A stretch of DNA of 64,000 nt from Clostridium ganghwense (lineage in GTDB: Bacteria > Bacillota > Clostridia > Clostridiales > Clostridiaceae): positions 247,997 to 311,996 of the forward strand of contig NZ_JAPQES010000007.1 of the NCBI RefSeq assembly GCF_026735165.1, read 5' to 3'. The notes under the pieces were generated by a model. It ran no database searches and was not told where the DNA came from. It worked only from the letters and a program-made list of their open reading frames with translations. Shown piece by piece: positions 1 through 8,997 of this stretch. Every line of letters begins with the position of its first letter. Position 1 is the stretch's first letter. Made by a program: the position numbers and the translations under genes.

Positions 1-59
1 ATGATGAAACATTAGCTGCTGAAGAAATTGCAAAGTTAATCGAAGCGATTGAAGAATAA
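1..59 (+). CDS. C-terminal end of an unidentified protein (5' part outside window)
   Basis: The frame starting at base 3 is open from the window edge to a TAA at 57-59 and encodes the acidic helical tail DETLAAEEIAKLIEAIEE. It is followed at once by a terminator hairpin, which supports a real gene end. The piece is too short to assign to a family. Confidence 0.55.
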   Translation, partial: DETLAAEEIAKLIEAIEE

Positions 60-61
60 AT

Positions 62-90
62 AAAAGGCTATAAAGCCTTTTATTTATTTT
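62..90 (+). terminator. Rho-independent terminator
   Basis: AAAGGCT / AGCCTTT stem followed by a T-rich tail, directly after the stop codon of the partial gene. It lies between two convergent genes and could serve both. Confidence 0.7.
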
Positions 91-298
91 ACTTAGAAAA
101 TTTACTTTTTTTAATAAATAAAATGGTATTAATACCTGCTAATCCTACTAGAATATAAACAATTCTTTCAACTAATGGTATAAAACCTAAAAGTAAGTTT
201 ACTAAATTTAAATTAAATAAACCTATAAGTCCCCAGTTGATTGCGCCTACAATAATAAGAAAAAAAGAAATTTTGTCTATTAAACTTAACTTATACAT
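89..298 (-). CDS. DUF378 family small membrane protein
   Basis: This 69-residue protein is almost all hydrophobic, with two membrane segments (about residues 9-33 and 41-62). The conserved family motif GAINWGLIGL is at residues 18-27 and a basic tail (KKSKFSK) follows. These match DUF378 (B. subtilis YuzA-like) proteins, whose function is unknown. A good AGGAGGT ribosome site lies 6-7 bases before the ATG. It is monocistronic and convergent with the upstream partial gene. Family assignment is confident; role is not known. Confidence 0.85.
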   Translation of the reverse strand: MYKLSLIDKISFFLIIVGAINWGLIGLFNLNLVNLLLGFIPLVERIVYILVGLAGINTILFIKKSKFSK

Positions 299-484
299 AT
301 ATACCTCCTAAAGTTATTGTAGATATTTCTTATTAATAAATTATATTATCTTACATAAAAAAATAGACTGAATTTTAAAATAATAAATTCACGAACAAAA
401 TAGTTACTATATTTTAAAATATATGATATAATATGAACAATAGAATGTTTTTAAGTAAAAATATATGTATGCGGAGGCTTTGAT

Positions 485-1918
485 ATGGTACGAAATACTT
501 ATAATACACCTTTAACTAGTAGATATGCATCACCTGAAATGTCTTATTTATTTTCTGATGAAATGAAATATAAAACTTGGCGTAAACTTTGGGTAGCCTT
601 GGCAGAAAGTGAAAAAGAATTAGGTCTAAACATTTCTGAAGAACAAATAAAAGAACTAAAAGAAAATATAGAAAATATAAATTATGAAATAGCAGAACAA
701 AAAGAAAAAGAGATAAGACATGATGTTATGAGTCATGTATATGCATATGGAACTCAATGTGAAAAAGCAAAAGGAATTATACACCTGGGTGCTACGAGTT
801 GTTTTGTAGGTGATAATACAGATCTTATAATAATGAGAGATGCACTTTTGTTAGTAAGAAAAAAAATAGTGAATGTAATAAGTAACTTATCGAAATTCGC
901 TTTAAAATATAAAGATTTACCTACGTTAGGATTCACACATTTACAGCCGGCTCAATTAACTACAGTAGGGAAAAGAGCAACTTTGTGGATTCAAGAATTG
1001 CTTTTGGATTTAGAAAATATAAATTTTGTTATTGATAGTTTTAAATTAAGAGGTGTAAAAGGAACTACTGGAACTCAAGCGAGTTTTATGAAGCTATTTA
1101 ATAATAATGAACAACTTGTTAAAAAATTAGATGTGTTAGTAGCGAATAAAATGGGATTTCAAAATACCTATCCTGTCACTGGTCAAACTTATTCAAGAAA
1201 AGTTGATTCTATAGTTTTAAATACCCTTTCAGAAATTGCTCAAAGCGCTTATAAATTCAGTAACGATTTGAGGATACTTCAAAACATGAAAGAAATGGAA
1301 GAACCTTTTGGGAAAAAACAAGTAGGCTCTTCTGCGATGGCGTATAAAAGAAATCCTATGAGATCAGAGAGAATGGGTGCTTTAAGTCGATTTATAATAG
1401 TAAATTCACTTAATCCAGCTATAACTGCAGGAACTCAGTGGTTTGAAAGAACTTTAGATGATTCTGCCAACAAAAGGTTATCGGTTTCAGAAGCATTTTT
1501 AGCTTTGGATGGTGTACTGAATTTATATATTAATGTATCAAGTAATATGGTAGTATACGAAAAAGTTATAGCTTCTCATGTTCAAAGTGAACTTCCTTTT
1601 ATGGCTACCGAAAATATTTTAATGGAAGCTGTGAAAAGGGGAGGAGATAGACAAGAGTTACATGAAAAGATTAGAACATTGTCTATGGAATCTGCAAAGA
1701 GGGTAAAAGAAGAAGGACTTAATAATGATTTAATCGAAAGAATAATAAAGAATGATTCTTTTCTTATGAGTGCAGAAGAAATACTATCCATTATTGATGC
1801 TAAGAAATTTATAGGAAGAGCTCCAGGGCAAGTAGAAGATTTTATCAATAATTGTATTATGCCTATTCTGGAAACTTTCAAAGATGGATTAGATGTAAAT
1901 GTAACAATTAATGTATAA
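485..1918 (+). CDS. purB: adenylosuccinate lyase
   Basis: The enzyme catalyses two fumarate-releasing steps: SAICAR to AICAR in purine synthesis, and adenylosuccinate to AMP. The lyase-1 superfamily signature loop GSSAMAYKRNP is at residues 281-291 and the THLQPAQ segment at 151-157 carries a catalytic His. At 477 residues it belongs to the longer clade of this family (closer to the eukaryotic form) rather than the roughly 430-residue B. subtilis form. A GGAGG site lies 7 bases before the ATG. It is transcribed alone, not inside a pur operon, and is followed by a perfect hairpin at 1935-1965. Confidence 0.95.
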   Translation: MVRNTYNTPLTSRYASPEMSYLFSDEMKYKTWRKLWVALAESEKELGLNISEEQIKELKENIENINYEIAEQKEKEIRHDVMSHVYAYGTQCEKAKGIIHLGATSCFVGDNTDLIIMRDALLLVRKKIVNVISNLSKFALKYKDLPTLGFTHLQPAQLTTVGKRATLWIQELLLDLENINFVIDSFKLRGVKGTTGTQASFMKLFNNNEQLVKKLDVLVANKMGFQNTYPVTGQTYSRKVDSIVLNTLSEIAQSAYKFSNDLRILQNMKEMEEPFGKKQVGSSAMAYKRNPMRSERMGALSRFIIVNSLNPAITAGTQWFERTLDDSANKRLSVSEAFLALDGVLNLYINVSSNMVVYEKVIASHVQSELPFMATENILMEAVKRGGDRQELHEKIRTLSMESAKRVKEEGLNNDLIERIIKNDSFLMSAEEILSIIDAKKFIGRAPGQVEDFINNCIMPILETFKDGLDVNVTINV

Positions 1919-1934
1919 AAATCAATTGTAAGTA

Positions 1935-1965
1935 TAAACCGATATGTGATAAACATATCGGTTTA
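1935..1965 (+). terminator. hairpin after purB (probable terminator)
   Basis: Perfect 13-bp stem (TAAACCGATATGT and its complement) with a 5-base loop starting 17 bases after the purB stop. The T-run after it is poor, so termination may be weak. Confidence 0.55.
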
Positions 1966-2172
1966 TTGCATTTAAATTTATATCTAATTATAATTTTCAA
2001 AAAATAATAAAAGTATATTTACATGAATAAACATATTTTTAAAAACGAAATTTTTAACAGAATTGATTGTATATTTTTAGTTGAATCTTTATTATAATAT
2101 AATTGTAACTTTCACTTTTGTATAAAGTTAAAATAATACCAAAAGAAGGTAAAATATATAATGAAATCACAT

Positions 2173-2210
2173 ATCTAACTTCGCTAAATTTATATTTAGC
2201 GAAGTTAGAT
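2173..2210. repeat. perfect 17-bp inverted repeat upstream of a Xer-like recombinase; possible dif-like site or operator
   Basis: Arms 2173-2189 and 2194-2210 are perfectly complementary with a TTAT loop. There is no T-run on either side, so it is not a normal intrinsic terminator. Read as a recombination site, the inner 28 bp can be parsed as 11-bp arms around a 6-bp centre (TTTATA), the dif layout. It ends 20 bp before the recombinase ATG. An autoregulatory operator is the main alternative. Confidence 0.6.
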
Positions 2211-2230
2211 AATAAAAATAGGAGGGCATT

Positions 2231-3217
2231 ATGAATTATACGTTGAACAATATCTATGATCCTACTTTACCTGAATATTTAAATGAATTTTTAAATTATC
2301 TAGGAACAATTAAAGGTAAATCTCAAAACACCATTAATGGTTATAGATGGGATTTATCTATGTTCTTTAGGTTTTTGAAATTATACAAAGGATTTATTAA
2401 AGAAAATATAGAATTTGAAGATATACCTATTGATGATATAGACAAAAGCTTTATAAAAAAAATCAGACTTTCAGATTTATATGCATTTATATCTTTTACC
2501 GAAAATTATAGAAATAATGGAAATTATGCTAGAGCTAGAAAAGTTGCTTCTCTTAAATCTTTCTTCAAATATTTGTGTGGGAAAGCAAAAATTTTAGATG
2601 AAAATCCAGCTGCTGAATTAGAAGCACCTAAAATCAACAAAAGAAATCCCGTATACCTAACCCTGGAAGAAAGTAAATCTCTTTTATCTTCTATCGATGG
2701 AGAAAATAAAGAAAGAGATCATTGTATTGTAACTTTATTCCTGAATTGTGGTTTAAGACTTTCTGAATTATGCAGCATTGATATTTCAAAAATTAAAGAT
2801 GACACTTTAACTATAATAGGAAAAGGAAATAAAGAAAGAACTGTTTATTTAAACAATGCATGTTTAAAAGCTATTGAAAAATATTTACCCATTAGAAATC
2901 AAAAATATGATAAGATAAATCCAACTGATAAGGATGCTCTATTTATAAGTAAAAAATATAGAAGAATAAACAAAAGGAGTGTTGAATTATTAGTAAAAAA
3001 ATACATTGAAAAAGCAGGACTTAATAAGCAGAAATATACACCTCATAAATTAAGGCATACCGCCGCGACTTTAATGTATAAATATGGTAATGTAGATATA
3101 AGAAGTCTACAAAAAATCTTAGGACATGAAAATGTATCAACAACTCAAATCTACACTCATGTTGATGATGAAACTTTAAGACAAGCTGTAAGTTTAAATC
3201 CTTTAAGTGAAGAATAA
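2231..3217 (+). CDS. tyrosine recombinase of the XerC/XerD/XerA type
   Basis: A 328-residue site-specific recombinase. The N-terminal SAM-like core-binding domain covers about residues 15-120 and the catalytic domain about 140-320. The active-site set is visible: Arg176 (GLRLSE), a Lys in the GKGNKE turn near 198-201, His272 and Arg275 (HKLRH), His299 (LGHE) and the nucleophile Tyr308 (IYTH). An AGGAGG site precedes the ATG. The gene is single and is preceded by the long inverted repeat at 2173-2210. Compact size and lack of an arm-binding domain favour a Xer-type housekeeping enzyme over a phage integrase. Confidence 0.9.
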   Translation: MNYTLNNIYDPTLPEYLNEFLNYLGTIKGKSQNTINGYRWDLSMFFRFLKLYKGFIKENIEFEDIPIDDIDKSFIKKIRLSDLYAFISFTENYRNNGNYARARKVASLKSFFKYLCGKAKILDENPAAELEAPKINKRNPVYLTLEESKSLLSSIDGENKERDHCIVTLFLNCGLRLSELCSIDISKIKDDTLTIIGKGNKERTVYLNNACLKAIEKYLPIRNQKYDKINPTDKDALFISKKYRRINKRSVELLVKKYIEKAGLNKQKYTPHKLRHTAATLMYKYGNVDIRSLQKILGHENVSTTQIYTHVDDETLRQAVSLNPLSEE

Positions 3218-3241
3218 AAAAGCATTTAAAATGCTTTTTTA
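3216..3241. terminator. bidirectional terminator
   Basis: AAAAAAGCAT / ATGCTTTTTT stem lying exactly between the convergent recombinase gene and the Cys-rich protein gene. It has A-run and T-run on both sides. Confidence 0.8.
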
Positions 3242-3628
3242 TTCTTCGTTTTTAGCATCAAAAATAAAGAAACCTGGAAAAGCTTCTTCCATTAATTTTT
3301 TAGTTCCCTCTTCATCTTGAAGTAGTTCATTAAGGCCATCTATATCCTCAATGTACTCTACCTTTATATCCCCTTCTTTTAATTCTGCGTTATATGTAGC
3401 GAATTTCTCTATAAGCTCTCCTTTTGTTACATTATCATCATGATCATGAGCTATTTCATCAGTATCTTCTACTATTTCCTCTATGTTTATAGCCTTCATA
3501 TCATATCCTTCTAATTGCAAGCACTTCCCGCAATTATTACATTTTTTAGAAGAATTCAAATCGCATTTATTACAATCACCACAGTCATTACAAAGTTTAT
3601 TAGCTTGTAAAATACAAAATTTAGACAT
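3239..3628 (-). CDS. Cys-rich small protein of unknown function
   Basis: A 129-residue acidic protein. The first 36 residues hold nine cysteines (C5, C13 and CxxC-like clusters CGDCNKC and CNNCGKC), an arrangement suited to zinc or an iron-sulfur cluster. The rest is an acidic alpha/beta region with an HDHDD run near residue 62 and no recognised domain. It is divergent from lexA, and the lexA operator region lies in the shared 137-bp intergenic space, so SOS control of this gene is possible but unproven. I do not assign a function. Confidence 0.75.
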   Translation of the reverse strand: MSKFCILQANKLCNDCGDCNKCDLNSSKKCNNCGKCLQLEGYDMKAINIEEIVEDTDEIAHDHDDNVTKGELIEKFATYNAELKEGDIKVEYIEDIDGLNELLQDEEGTKKLMEEAFPGFFIFDAKNEE

Positions 3629-3685
3629 ATTTCTCTTCTCCTTTGATAATACTTCAAAAGTATTATACCAAAAGTTTTTATTTTA

Positions 3686-3737
3686 ATCAAACTTGTAAGA
3701 ACATAAGTTTGATGTTTTTGGAAATATATGATATAAT
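3686..3737 (+). promoter_or_regulatory. lexA promoter with LexA-type operator
   Basis: The box AGAACATAAGTTTG (3698-3711) fits the Gram-positive SOS box CGAACnnnnGTTCG at most positions. It overlaps a -35 (TTGATG, 3709-3714) that sits 17 bp before a TATAAT (3732-3737). A wider inverted repeat, ATCAAACTT (3686-3694) and AAGTTTGAT (3705-3713), encloses it. Autorepression of lexA is the expected outcome. Confidence 0.7.
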
Positions 3738-3765
3738 TCAGAATAAAGGATAAGGGGTGTATATA

Positions 3766-4374
3766 ATGAATGGAAACAAGAGTGATAAGCAAACTGAAAT
3801 ATATGAATTTATAAAAACACATATAAGAGAAAAAGGATATCCTCCTTCAGTTAGAGAAATCTGTAAAGGAGTGGGATTAAGTTCCACATCTACGGTGCAT
3901 GGTCATCTTGCAAGATTAGAAAAAAAAGGTATGATAAGACGTGATTCTACTAAACCTAGAACTATAGAAATTTTAAAAGATCCTCCGATAAAAAAAGAAA
4001 TGGTTAGTATTCCTATCGTAGGAAAAGTAACAGCTGGAGAACCCATCTTAGCTGTTGAAAATATTGAAGACACCTTCCCTATTCCGTTGAGTTTTATCCC
4101 AAGCAACAAAGAATTATTTATGTTAAATATTTCAGGAGAAAGTATGATTGATGCTGGAATTATGGATGGAGATTTAGCTATACTAGAAAAAACTAATTAC
4201 GCAGAAAATGGAGATATAGTTGTTGCTTTGATTGATAATGAAGCTACTATAAAAAGGTTTTTTAAAGAAGAAGACTATATTAGATTACAGCCTGAAAATA
4301 AAACAATGTCGCCAATAATAGTTGATACATGTAATATTATTGGCAAATTAATAGGGTTATTTAGAAAATATTAA
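3766..4374 (+). CDS. lexA: SOS response repressor LexA
   Basis: LexA represses DNA-damage genes and cleaves itself when RecA filaments form. A winged helix-turn-helix covers residues 1-65 ([15 protein letters not shown]), followed by an S24-type protease domain. The Ala90-Gly91 cleavage bond (GKVTAGEPI), nucleophile Ser126 (SGESM) and Lys163 are all present, so the protein should be autocleavable. I start it at the ATG at 3766, with AAGGGG 8-9 bases upstream; an in-frame GTG at 3757 overlaps that ribosome site. Length 202 residues is normal. Confidence 0.96.
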   Translation: MNGNKSDKQTEIYEFIKTHIREKGYPPSVREICKGVGLSSTSTVHGHLARLEKKGMIRRDSTKPRTIEILKDPPIKKEMVSIPIVGKVTAGEPILAVENIEDTFPIPLSFIPSNKELFMLNISGESMIDAGIMDGDLAILEKTNYAENGDIVVALIDNEATIKRFFKEEDYIRLQPENKTMSPIIVDTCNIIGKLIGLFRKY

Positions 4375-4408
4375 AAACTAGTAGATGGGTTCTCATCTAC
4401 TAGTTTTT
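4373..4408. terminator. bidirectional terminator
   Basis: Perfect 15-bp stem AAAAACTAGTAGATG with a 6-base loop between convergent lexA and the PLP enzyme gene. Confidence 0.85.
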
Positions 4409-4422
4409 CTATATAATCATAC

Positions 4423-5706
4423 TTAATTCAGAATTTTACTCAAAGCGATCAAAGTACCTATTTTAGCATGATCAAAAGTAAGTCCACCTTGCAGATATGC
4501 AATATATGGCTCTCTTATAGGGGCATCAGCAGATAATTCAATTGATGATCCTTGGATAAAAGCACCAGCTGCCATTATAACTTGATCAGCATATCCAGGC
4601 ATATCCCAAGGTTCACAAGATGCAAAAGAATCTATAGGAGAACCCATTTGTATTCCCTTACAGAACTGAATCAATTTTTCTTTATCATTAAATTTTATCG
4701 CTTGGATTATATCACTTCTATCTTCATCATATTTTGGCAGTACTTCAAATCCAGCAAGTTCCATTATTCTAGAACATAGAATAGCCCCTTTTAAAGCCTC
4801 CATAGCAACGTGCGGAGCCAAAAATAATCCTTGATACATGGATCTCATAACTCCAAATGTAGAACCACATTCTCCACCTATACCTGGAACTGTTAATCTA
4901 TATGATGCTTGTTCAACACATTCCTTGGTTCCAGCTATATAACCACCCGTTGGGGTTATTCCTCCTCCTATATTTTTTATAAGAGAACCTGCAACTAAAT
5001 CAGCTCCTATGTCTGTTGGTTCTAAAATATCAATGAACTCACCATAACAGTTATCTACAAAACAAATAATATTTTTTCTTACAGATTTGGTACAATCTAT
5101 TATTTCTTTTATATCAGAAATAGATAATGAGTTTCTCCATCCATATCCTGTAGATCTTTGTATATGAACAAGTTTTATAGTTTCATCTTCTTCCAAAACC
5201 TTTTTAATTGTTTCTAAATCTGGTTTCCCATTTTCTTTAAGTTCAACTTGATTATAATGTACTCCAAATTCCCTTAAAGATCCTATTCTTTCTCCACCAT
5301 CTATACCAATTACGCTGTGTAGAGTATCATAAGGTTTCCCACATACACATACCATAGTGTCATTTGGTCTTAAATTTCCAAATAAAGCTGATCCTAATGC
5401 ATGAGTACCATTAACAAAATGTGGTCTAACAATCGCACTTTCACAATTAAAAATTCTAGCATAAACCTTATCTAGAGAGTCTCTCCCCATATCTCCATAA
5501 CCATATCCACTTGAATTAGTAAAATGAGACTCACTTATTCTTTCTTCTTGCATAGCATTTAAAACTTTTAATTGATTAAATTCTCTTATTTCATCTAAAG
5601 CTTTAAATCTACCTTCAACATCATTTAAAGCTTTATCATAAAGTTTTAATACTGCATCATTAATACCGTATTTATTAGTTAATTGCTCTTTCATTTGTTT
5701 GATCAT
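4423..5706 (-). CDS. PLP-dependent methionine gamma-lyase-like protein (aluminium resistance/YnbB family)
   Basis: A 427-residue fold-type I PLP enzyme. The probable PLP lysine is Lys244 in GSLIKNIGGG and the ring-binding Asp is Asp218 (CFVDNCYGEF). The sequence matches the family annotated as aluminium resistance protein or YnbB, whose natural reaction is not established; lyase activity on sulfur amino acids is inferred from the fold. The GGAGG site 9 bases before the ATG at 5706 supports this start. In Bacilli the family also lies close to hfq and miaA, so the neighbourhood is conserved. Confidence 0.85.
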   Translation of the reverse strand: MIKQMKEQLTNKYGINDAVLKLYDKALNDVEGRFKALDEIREFNQLKVLNAMQEERISESHFTNSSGYGYGDMGRDSLDKVYARIFNCESAIVRPHFVNGTHALGSALFGNLRPNDTMVCVCGKPYDTLHSVIGIDGGERIGSLREFGVHYNQVELKENGKPDLETIKKVLEEDETIKLVHIQRSTGYGWRNSLSISDIKEIIDCTKSVRKNIICFVDNCYGEFIDILEPTDIGADLVAGSLIKNIGGGITPTGGYIAGTKECVEQASYRLTVPGIGGECGSTFGVMRSMYQGLFLAPHVAMEALKGAILCSRIMELAGFEVLPKYDEDRSDIIQAIKFNDKEKLIQFCKGIQMGSPIDSFASCEPWDMPGYADQVIMAAGAFIQGSSIELSADAPIREPYIAYLQGGLTFDHAKIGTLIALSKILN

Positions 5707-5764
5707 ATGTATAAACCTCCGATAATTTTACAAATTAAAAACTAATAATTATCTTATCACATAT

Positions 5765-5796
5765 AAAAAAAATAGGCAATTATTTGCCTATTTTTT
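5765..5796 (-). terminator. terminator after hfq
   Basis: AAAATAGGCAA / TTGCCTATTTT stem with a T-run in the minus direction, overlapping the hfq stop. Confidence 0.8.
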
Positions 5797-6037
5797 AATT
5801 ATTATCATCTTGCACAAATAAAATTGGTTTTACAGGAACAATAGTAGATATTGCATGTTTGTATATCATCATTTGCTTACCTTCATTATCAAGTATTACT
5901 GTAAAATTATCAAATCCTTTAACATTACCTTTAAGATGAAATCCATTTGTTAAATATATTGTAACAGGTAAACTTTTTTTTCTAGCATTGTTCAAAAATA
6001 AATCTTGCAAATTATTTAATGATTTATTCATAGCCAT
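5795..6037 (-). CDS. hfq: RNA chaperone Hfq
   Basis: An Sm-like hexameric RNA chaperone that pairs small RNAs with mRNAs. The 80-residue protein carries Sm1 (about residues 18-50, [20 protein letters not shown]) and Sm2 with the YKHAIS motif (residues 59-64), the usual Hfq signature. I choose the ATG at 6037 because GGAGGG lies 8 bases upstream; a longer in-frame start would read through that ribosome site. It sits between miaA and the PLP enzyme gene on the same strand. Confidence 0.96.
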   Translation of the reverse strand: MAMNKSLNNLQDLFLNNARKKSLPVTIYLTNGFHLKGNVKGFDNFTVILDNEGKQMMIYKHAISTIVPVKPILFVQDDNN

Positions 6038-6117
6038 AACATTTCCCTCCAATTATATATATATTCTATAAAAAGAAACAAATTCCTTTAAATTTTATAG
6101 ATTTTATACCTAACAAA

Positions 6118-7056
6118 TTATTGCCTAAGCTCTTTAAATTTATCAAAAATAGCTTGAGCTACTTCCTTATCATCTTTATAATTGTCTTTATCAATCCAAA
6201 TGACTCTCTTATCTTTTCTAAACCATGTAAGCTGACGCTTAGCATAGTTTCTACTACCTTTCTTAATCATTTCAACTGCTTCATCAAGTGTAAGTTTACC
6301 ATCTAAATAATAAAGTATTTCTTTATACCCTATCCCCTTCATTGATTGCATATCTGCAGTTAATCCCATATTCTTTAATTTTATAACTTCATCAATTAAT
6401 CCTTCTTCAATCATCATATCAACACGCATATTGATTCTATCATATAATTTAGCTCTATCCATAGTAAGGACAAAGTAATATACATTATAAGGTATATTAT
6501 ATATATCTTGTTCTGAATTATACTGACTAATTGTTTTTCTCGTAAGTTTATATACTTCAAGTGCTCTAGTAACTCTTTTTAAATCGTTTGGATATAATTT
6601 ATTATAAGATTCTTCATCAATATCTTTAAGTAGAGAATGAACATATTCATTTCCCTTTTCATTAGCTAATTCTCTTAGGTATTCTCTATATTGTTCATCT
6701 TTATGAGTATTTGCAAAATCATAGTTAAATATTAATGAATTAATATAAAAACCAGTACCTCCTACTACCATTGGCAATTTGTTTTTACTGTTTATTTCTT
6801 CTATACCTTTAGTAGCTTCTGTTTTAAAATCTACTACACTAAACTCTTCTGAGGGATGAACAAAGTCTATTGCATAATGAAGAATTCCTTCCTTCTCATC
6901 TTCTTTAATCTTTGCAGAACCTATGTCCATATATTTATATATCTGCATAGAATCTGCTGAAATTATCTCTCCATTTAATTTTTTAGCCAAATCTATTGAT
7001 ATAGCAGTTTTACCAACAGCTGTAGGCCCTGCTAGAATAAATAAATCCTTTTTCAT
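6118..7056 (-). CDS. miaA: tRNA dimethylallyltransferase
   Basis: Transfers a dimethylallyl group to A37 of tRNAs reading UNN codons; MiaB in the same cluster then methylthiolates that base. The P-loop GPTAVGKT is at residues 10-17, with the [15 protein letters not shown] block next and the conserved GGTGFY motif near residue 100. Start set at the ATG at 7056, which has AAGGAG 7 bases upstream. Length 312 residues fits the family. It lies 10 bp or so downstream of mutL and is probably co-transcribed with it. Confidence 0.95.
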   Translation of the reverse strand: MKKDLFILAGPTAVGKTAISIDLAKKLNGEIISADSMQIYKYMDIGSAKIKEDEKEGILHYAIDFVHPSEEFSVVDFKTEATKGIEEINSKNKLPMVVGGTGFYINSLIFNYDFANTHKDEQYREYLRELANEKGNEYVHSLLKDIDEESYNKLYPNDLKRVTRALEVYKLTRKTISQYNSEQDIYNIPYNVYYFVLTMDRAKLYDRINMRVDMMIEEGLIDEVIKLKNMGLTADMQSMKGIGYKEILYYLDGKLTLDEAVEMIKKGSRNYAKRQLTWFRKDKRVIWIDKDNYKDDKEVAQAIFDKFKELRQ

Positions 7057-7083
7057 TAACGTACTCCTTATCATATTGTAATA

Positions 7084-8979
7084 TTACTGAATTCTTTTGA
7101 ATTTCTTCTCTATATCTTTTAATGTCATTTTTATTATTGTAGGTCTTCCATGAGGACAATTAAAAGGTTCTTCTAGATATCTTAAAGTTTCAATTAATGT
7201 TATCATTTCTGCATCAGATAAATGATGATTAGCTTTTATGGCAGCTTTGCAAGCTAAGGAAGCTATAGCTTTTGATTTAACTTCACCTATCTTGCCTGAT
7301 CCCATATTCTTTAGATTATCTAACATCTCAAGGAAGAAATTTTTCACATCTATTTTTCCAAGAAGCATAGGAGCTTCTTTTATATTTATTGTATTATCTC
7401 CAAAAATATCTATAATAAAACCTGTTTGCTCAAATAACCCTTTGTTTTCTATATAGTATAAGAAATCTTCATGACTTAATTCTATAACAATTGGTATAAT
7501 GAGAATTTGAGAAACCACTTCATTACTCTCTATTTGTTTTCTGAATTTTTCATACAATACTTTTTCATGAGCAGCATGCTGATCTATCATATAAAATTCT
7601 CCAGTTCCTTCTGCCAAAATGTAGGTATTATTAAATTGACCTATTATTTTTAAAGAAGGAAATTTAGGATTAATATTGTTTGAAACTTTTATTGGGGTAG
7701 TTATAGCGCTTTCTTCTTTTAATTCTACATCTTTATTTTTATTAATATCATATTCAATACTGTGCTCATTTTTAATTTCATTGTTGGATATGAGTTTATT
7801 ATCGGTACTGTTATAGCTTATATTATCTATATTTTCTTTTTCTACTATAATAGCACTTTGAGAAGGCACTGTTTTTAAATCTATAGGTAGTTGTATAGGA
7901 GTAATGTTATTTTTACCTATTACGTCCTTTTCTTCTTCATTAATAATTTTTTTTTCTAAATCATTTAAAGGTATATCAAAATTATTTCTAACACTTTTAG
8001 CGATAGCTTCATGTACAGTATTAAAAACTAATTTATAAATAACTCTTTCATCTTGAAATTTAATCTCTGATTTAGTTGGATGTACATTAACATCTATAAA
8101 TTCAGGATAAATATCCAAAAATAAAACGAAAAAAGGATACTTATTTACAGTTAGAAAAGATTTAAAGGCATTTTCTACTGCTGTTGTAATAAGCCCACTT
8201 TTAATATGTCTTTTATTAACAAAAATACTTTGATTATTTCTACTTCCTCTACTTATTTCAGCATTTCCTATATATCCATATACAGAAGCAATATCAGAAT
8301 GTTGCTCAAAAGGAATTATATTTTCAAATACTGTTTTTCCATATATAGTTCTAATAACATTTTTAACGTCCTTAGAGGCAAAGGTAATTAAAGATTTTTT
8401 ATCGTTATTATAGTATTTAAATGATATTTCATGATTAGCTAAAGCTAACCTATTTATTATATTAGATATTAAAGCTGATTCTCTTTGGGTAGATTTTAAA
8501 AATTTTTGTCTTGCAGGAACATTGAAGAATATATCATTTACTTCTATATATGTTCCAACATTACATCCAACTTCTTTTATATAATTTATATCATTACCAG
8601 TTATAGAAATCTCTTTACCAAACTCTCTATCTTTACATCTACTTTTTAATATAACAGAAGAAACAGATGCTATACTTGGTAGTGCTTCTCCTCTAAATCC
8701 AAAAGTACTTATTTTATATATGTCCTCTATAGAAAATATTTTACTAGTTCCATGAGGCAAAAATGCCTTTTCTATGTCATCAGAATGAATTCCATGACCA
8801 TCATCTATAACTTTTATCTGTTTCTTTCCGCCCTCGTGAATTTCTATAGTTATATTTTTTGATTCTGCATCTATACTGTTTTCAATTAATTCCTTCACTA
8901 CAGAAGAAGGTCTTTCTACTACTTCTCCAGCAGCAATTTTATTGGAGGTTTCAATGTTTAATAAATTAATTCTTTTCAC
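7084..8979 (-). CDS. mutL: DNA mismatch repair protein MutL (endonuclease type)
   Basis: GHKL ATPase that links MutS recognition to strand incision. N-terminal ATPase motifs are ENSIDA (residue 33 on), DDGHGI (about 59) and GFRGEAL (about 93). A variable linker of about 100 residues rich in Asn, Lys and Glu follows. The C-terminal domain has the metal-binding nuclease motif [14 protein letters not shown] (about residue 466), ACKAAIKA and CPHGRP. It should therefore nick DNA itself, as expected in bacteria lacking MutH. It follows mutS with a gap of about 18 bp. Confidence 0.97.
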   Translation of the reverse strand: MKRINLLNIETSNKIAAGEVVERPSSVVKELIENSIDAESKNITIEIHEGGKKQIKVIDDGHGIHSDDIEKAFLPHGTSKIFSIEDIYKISTFGFRGEALPSIASVSSVILKSRCKDREFGKEISITGNDINYIKEVGCNVGTYIEVNDIFFNVPARQKFLKSTQRESALISNIINRLALANHEISFKYYNNDKKSLITFASKDVKNVIRTIYGKTVFENIIPFEQHSDIASVYGYIGNAEISRGSRNNQSIFVNKRHIKSGLITTAVENAFKSFLTVNKYPFFVLFLDIYPEFIDVNVHPTKSEIKFQDERVIYKLVFNTVHEAIAKSVRNNFDIPLNDLEKKIINEEEKDVIGKNNITPIQLPIDLKTVPSQSAIIVEKENIDNISYNSTDNKLISNNEIKNEHSIEYDINKNKDVELKEESAITTPIKVSNNINPKFPSLKIIGQFNNTYILAEGTGEFYMIDQHAAHEKVLYEKFRKQIESNEVVSQILIIPIVIELSHEDFLYYIENKGLFEQTGFIIDIFGDNTINIKEAPMLLGKIDVKNFFLEMLDNLKNMGSGKIGEVKSKAIASLACKAAIKANHHLSDAEMITLIETLRYLEEPFNCPHGRPTIIKMTLKDIEKKFKRIQ

Positions 8980-8997
8980 TTAATCACCTTCTATAAA

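Noticed and set aside
3556..3822. 88-codon minus-strand frame over the lexA start
   Set aside because: Overlaps the lexA promoter, its coding start and the Cys-rich gene; hydrophobic shadow translation only.
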